DNA from: Romanomermis culicivorax
Lineage: Eukaryota; Nematoda; Enoplea; Mermithida; Mermithidae
Assembly (NCBI GenBank): GCA_963922205.1
Contig: CAWUHX010000016.1
Location: forward strand, 930,001-994,000
DNA length: 64,000 bases
Reading direction: 5' to 3'
In this document: positions 44,301-50,300 of the stretch, one piece after another
How the letters are laid out: every line of letters begins with the position of its first letter
Position numbering within the stretch: position 1 is the first letter of the stretch
Notes under the pieces: model-generated
The model's database searches: none
Told to the model about the DNA's origin: nothing
Seen by the model: the letters and a program-made list of their open reading frames with translations, nothing else
Made by a program: the position numbers and the translations under genes

Positions 44301-47300
44301 CGTCAGAGACTGTTTTTAATGGTTTTCCATAAACATGAGGTATTTTTTCTATACTTCAAGGAGTTGTTAAAACAAGAAAATTTGAAAAAAACAGTATTGT
44401 CTTAACACTATTGTTTTTGTTTGTTCAAATGTTTGAGTCGATAAAAAATGCAAAACAACGTATAACTATTTCTCACAAATTTCTTCTTCGAAGTTCTTCA
44501 GGTCTATTGAAGGCGAAATATCTCGCTAACTTCAATCATGTCCGCACCCCGGAATTTTTTCAGGGGTGGATGATTGGTGAGGTCGCGTAGCTACCGAATA
44601 TCGGGCTGTGAGGTTCATAATGGCGGTTCTGGTGGAGTCTGGGGCGAAGCTCCAGAAAAAATCGATGTTTAGCTGCCTTAGGCTCAAAATATCTCTGATA
44701 ATGGATAGTTATAACAGATAATTTAAACTATTTATATGATCAAAATTTAATTTCAAATTGGTACTATAAGGAATAAAATCATCTATTCGAATTTATCGAA
44801 GCGGTATACGTCTATTATTTATCATATATTCTGATAATGAAGCTGCATTTTCAAATTGGCTAAATTTTTTTCAATTTCATTCTAGGGGAAATTTCCCTCA
44901 TTCCTCCCTAGTTATGGGCCTGGCTGAAATCATTGTATATTTACTTGATTAAAACATCACAATATTTTTATCCGATCGCGATCGGATAGTTAATATTTAT
45001 CAAATTATTTTCACGTACAATGTTACTATTTATTAACGTTGTATAGGTTACGGATTCGGCTTTAGCGATGAATTTCCGTTTATCGTGAAAATAGCGCAAA
45101 CACGTGACCAAAGTGTAAAAAGATAAAATATCGAAAAACCAACAAACAATGTAAAATATACCCGTTAATGTTAACACATAACAACCGTGAGAAATGTGTA
45201 ATGTCCAAAAAGCGACAAAAGGTTCGTAAAATATCCACAAAATCGTAGAACCAGCGTGAGCCGAAGCCAAACGGGAGCTCGATGACGTTAAACTGATCAA
45301 TAACATTAAGGCAGAGAAGAGAGACGCCACTGTTAGGATGCTAGTTATAACCACTCCCCATTCTAGGATCAATCTGGATCGGAAATCGTGTTCCCTAAAC
45401 ATACCAAAAATCACGTTCTTATTTCGCGCTCTAAAATACAAGTAACGTAAACTATGGCGCAATCCTTAGCGAAATGAATTTTTGTGGTTTTAGTCAGGAT
45501 TCTGATTTTTTTTATGTATACCTTATGGTACTCTACAAATTCTTACTTTTTAATTGATTCCAACTTTTCTTTATTGCAAGAAATCACAAAACACGACAAT
45601 ATAGCGGAAATGCAAAGCAAAATCCTCCTCACGTAATCTGCATATCCTATAATAAGAGTGCCGTCTTTAACGTGCAAATTACACATGCAATAATATTTAG
45701 AATCATGGTCGTTGAAACCATCCGATGTCGAATGACGATATAAAGTTAATGTTGAAGAGTTAATAGTCTTTGACATGACCATGCGCCTGCTTATTGCGAC
45801 AAGTGATGACCGAGTATAAATTTTTAACAAGATAAGAACAAATTATGGAGTTGTAATTAGATAAGAGTATAAAAGTAGAAAAAGTAGAAAGGCCAACAAA
45901 GGACGTGTATTCACGAGTTAATAAACAATAAGTGCAGTGAAATAAATGAATCATAATTCTGGAGTGTTGAAAATTCTGACAGGTAATACAATATACCGAG
46001 CTCTTTAGAGCCAATCATTTTCCCACGTCACATACGTCAGATTTGTCTATTATCAAACTGAATCCTACCGAACTTGTTGCAAGCCTTCATGATGACTAAA
46101 AATGCATCCTCACTTCACAATATTTTTTCATTCTGCATTGCTATTGCTCGAAAATTCAGTTTTTTACAATAATATTGCATTTTGAACCAAAATTTATTCA
46201 TTTAATCATTTTTCGCTTTCTTCTAGTTCGTCCTATACGCTTATAATTGGGTAGCCGATGTCGTAATTTTTGTCAACCGACTTTTAACCCGTCTCGTTTG
46301 TTGGAATAATGCACGCGTATCTTTACTGAAACGAGTTTGCTTACAAAAATTAGGATTTTCTTATCCTATCGAGGCTTCGGTGAGTGTAAAGGAGTTCAAA
46401 TCTCATTTTTTTGCTCTTTTGGTTCTAAAATTTTATTTTTTCAGAATTCTGACATGAAGAGCAACCCATACTTGATGACTCATTGGCTGGACAATGAACA
46501 ATTCATTTGCACTTGCGTACCGCCGAATCAGCTTCTTCCGCCGTCAAAATCGCCGTGCGACTTTCAAGAATCTTTACGGTGTATGAGGAGTAAGTCACAG
46601 TGACTACGTATAAAGCTCCTCCTTAAAATGTCAGATCTTTCGCTGAAATAAAGTCTATTGCTTTGCGAATTATTGTTAGCTTGTAAAATCTCAAGCTAAA
46701 GCTTCAAAATTGTTTTACAATTTAGTGATACTTCAAATGAGAATAATAATTCTTAATTAAGCATCATTTCTGTAGTTGTTACTATATTTACGATGTAAAT
46801 AATAATGCTAATTCCAGGTCCAACGAAATCGGCCCTATTCACGGCACTTAAAATGTCGTTTACGACTACAATGAGAAATACTGATCCCGTACTTCACCAT
46901 GGAATGCAAATTAAGCGCATAAGAGAACTAGAGAAGAAGTCTTTGGAAGATGATAGTCAGATTAACTATATCTATCGAACATGGCAACGTTCATCGTCTG
47001 ATAAGTTATTATTGTTACCTGAAGTGAGCCAAAAACAAACTTTTGTCTATAGAAAACCGAGTTTGTTTGGTTTCGAGTATCGATGCCGAATTCATTAGGT
47101 TTTTAATTTTTATATTCCAGAAGCATTATGTATATATTTTTCATGTTGGAAAATATTCTTTTTCGTAACTCGTCACTACTTTTTCAGTATGTAAATTTTA
47201 AGGTAGCAATAATGCGACAGATGTTCGATAGATCTCACTTGATGCACGCGGTTTACACACCACTTCTGTTTCACCCTTCTTGGCGAGAAAAGGTCGGTCA

Positions 47301-50300
47301 GATCCGTCAACCGCGCTACAATAAACCCTTCCGGCCTGGATCACCCGTTACTTTTTCGCTTCAAGTAATTCATATACTTTATTGTACGAATGTCTGAACA
47401 TCATGCTCTGTGATGCATTCTGTTTTCTTCGCTTCAACTAAATTTTTCAGAGGTCACGGCAGAGCTCGGGTCAAAAAAACGTTGTCCCATTTTCCCCTTT
47501 GGCGCAGTCGAAATCTACTTACGCTCACAATGGAGATTTCTGGCATTTACAGCTTCAGCAAATGTTGGCCCAACAATATTCGATGTACCTCCAACAAGTT
47601 CTTGGTTTGACTATTCTGCATCAAAAAGTCAAAAGGTAAGTTTTATTTTTCATGATTGATCCATGCGAGAAGTAATGTTTCAAAGCTAGAGTCTTTTCTC
47701 CACTAACAAGAAAAATTTGTTTCTATCATAGTCGTTATTTGCGAATTCGTTGGTCTAGCAAATCTTGAAGCGATCCTGCTGTAGGAGACATGGTCAAAAA
47801 ATCTCGGGACTGTCATATAAGACATGCAATATTTTCAAGCGAACTATGATTCTTCTACAGATTGTTAGGCCACTCGCTGTTCGTTTTGAGTTACTTCACT
47901 ATTGCATTTGATGAACCAGACTACCCATAGGCGTTGTATACTTCAACGCACATTTTATTGGAAGATCGTAGACCCCACCAAGGTTCGGGCTTTCCATCAT
48001 CGTCCCCACAAATGGATTAAATTTTTGGAAATGTTATGAATTCTCAAAAAAATTTAAAATTTTTTAGCTTATGGGGCCCTCTGCTTCTTTATGAGGCCCA
48101 ATGCTCGCCCGCGCGACCTGGTCGTATGTATTAGTAGAGACGTATCGGGTAACCGGACCCGTATCCGACATTTTCAAAATATGCTATCCAATACATCTCC
48201 TTGTGTTAGCCATGTCAAACATTTGGAGAGTCATTTACTCCTCTTGTAAAGATGACTTACTGGTTAGCTGATATTGGGGAAATGACATAGTGGAACCTAC
48301 GCTAAATTTTGTGAAGTGTCATTTGCCAATTTGGGAATGAATAACTTACTGCGTAGCTTATTTTTTGCAAATTTATTATTACTGGATGGTCGACTTTTTT
48401 GATAATAGGCAACAGGGTTTTTTCCACGCATTACGTACCTTTTTGGGCTGTGTTGAAAAATATTTGGGCATTTTCCGCTTAGAACTGAAAATTTTTTCAG
48501 CGTTTTTACTGCCGGCATTAATGAAAAGGTGCATTTTGATGCAATTTAGAAGGTCCAAACCTCATTTTTTCGGCGCCAAGCGCCGGCAATGATAATAATT
48601 TATAATATTCACTACAACTAAGTTGAAGCACAGCCAAAAAGAACTTTAGTTTGATTTGTCAGTTATCCTCGATTTTTTCCATGCATCTGCTATGTCTCCA
48701 CTAGTTTGAGTAAAACTCATCACTGTCTCTGAAATATAGTGAGAATTGGATTTTTTCCCACATTTCTTCGTACTTTTATTATTTATTTAATGTCATTTTC
48801 CTAGTGAACTTCTAAACCGATAGTTTTCCAACATTTTAGAAGCTACTGTGTGTTCAAAGATTCTCCGGTGCTCCGCAACAAAAAAGTTAAGTTCCTCAAA
48901 TCATTTATCAATCGGTTTTCTTCAATGTTCGGTTTGAAGTTTGTTTTACTCAGAGATTTATATTTATCTTCATGAATTCCTTCTCCCGTTTGGAGTTTTC
49001 TGAACTTTGTGAACACAAATTTTGTCATTGAGAAACAATGAATATACGATTTTCAACTGAAAATTTAAAGTGATTTATTCTAGGCATAAGGGTTTAAAAG
49101 ACTCATTTTCCAGCGTTCTTGAATATTAAAGTCTACAAATTGAATCAATTAAATCAATAAATCTTCCACGGAAATGATAGCAACAAGTATTAATTTTGCC
49201 TTATCGTTCTAAAATAATGTTGTTGAGCTAAAAAAACAGATACGTTTCAAGATTTTCTCTTTCAATCTAAAATTTTCGCTTATTTTGCACATTTTTCAAA
49301 TAATTTCAACATGTGAAAAAATTTCGGTTCATTTTTGTCTTCGCATAGATCACCGAAGTGGACTTTTTTAGAAGAAAAATGATAATTTTTTCATTAAACA
49401 ATATGATCTTATCAGCTTCTATCCTGCGTAGAAACAAGAAAGAAGCAACCTATGGTATTTGCACAACAATGGATACATAATGGAAGAAAATGCATCAAAG
49501 ATGACAAAAAATTGTGAAACTGATTTTCAGATTACTGCAGCACAACGATTCTTCAACAAAAATTAATCTTTAGCTGTTTTTGTGAATAGCATAGAAATTT
49601 CATACACAAAAAAAGCAAGCGGGTTTGACCTTTTATACTTTATGTGCCCACTGATCGACGTTTGTTGAATTTCAAAGCAATCTCCCTGAAAATGCCATTG
49701 CAACGATGAAGTTCACCTGAATGCTTTCATCAAGTTTCATAATGACGCGTGGGTTTACCACCTTCCTATCACAAGTCACTATTTTAATTGCACAAAGCAT
49801 TTTCATAATACATTCTTATAGCTGTCTGCAATCGACAGAAAACGTCATATCGGTAAAATAAAAAATGAGCTTGTAAAGTTGCATGTCGAACGCCGTGAAT
49901 CTTCAAAACGTTTTGAATACTAATCATTTGAATAAAATATGGAAGAATGAGGAAAATTATGCGGAAAAGCATAATTTCACTTCTGCGAAAAGACGATCAA
50001 GAAATATCGCTAATCATATGAAAAATTGGGGCAAAAGAAGTGAGGAAGACAAAAGATATGAAAAGAGTTCTTATCAAAAATGCATGGCAAAAAACTTCCA
50101 GAGGGTCCGAGATCTTTCTTTGGTGAACAGACTAATTTTTTCTCACCAAAGGCATGATTCGGTCAAATAACATAATTGAATTAAATGATAGGCGTAAATA
50201 AGATTGATTACATACGGAATACTAACTATATAAAATTTAAAAAATAGTACTTCTGCGACTGGATGAAAATATTACTGGGACTTAGGTTTTAGACGGAATA

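Noticed and set aside
49883-50170. 95-codon plus ORF, lysine- and asparagine-rich
   Set aside because: AT-rich composition alone can produce it; no SZT2 counterpart between exons 56 and 57.
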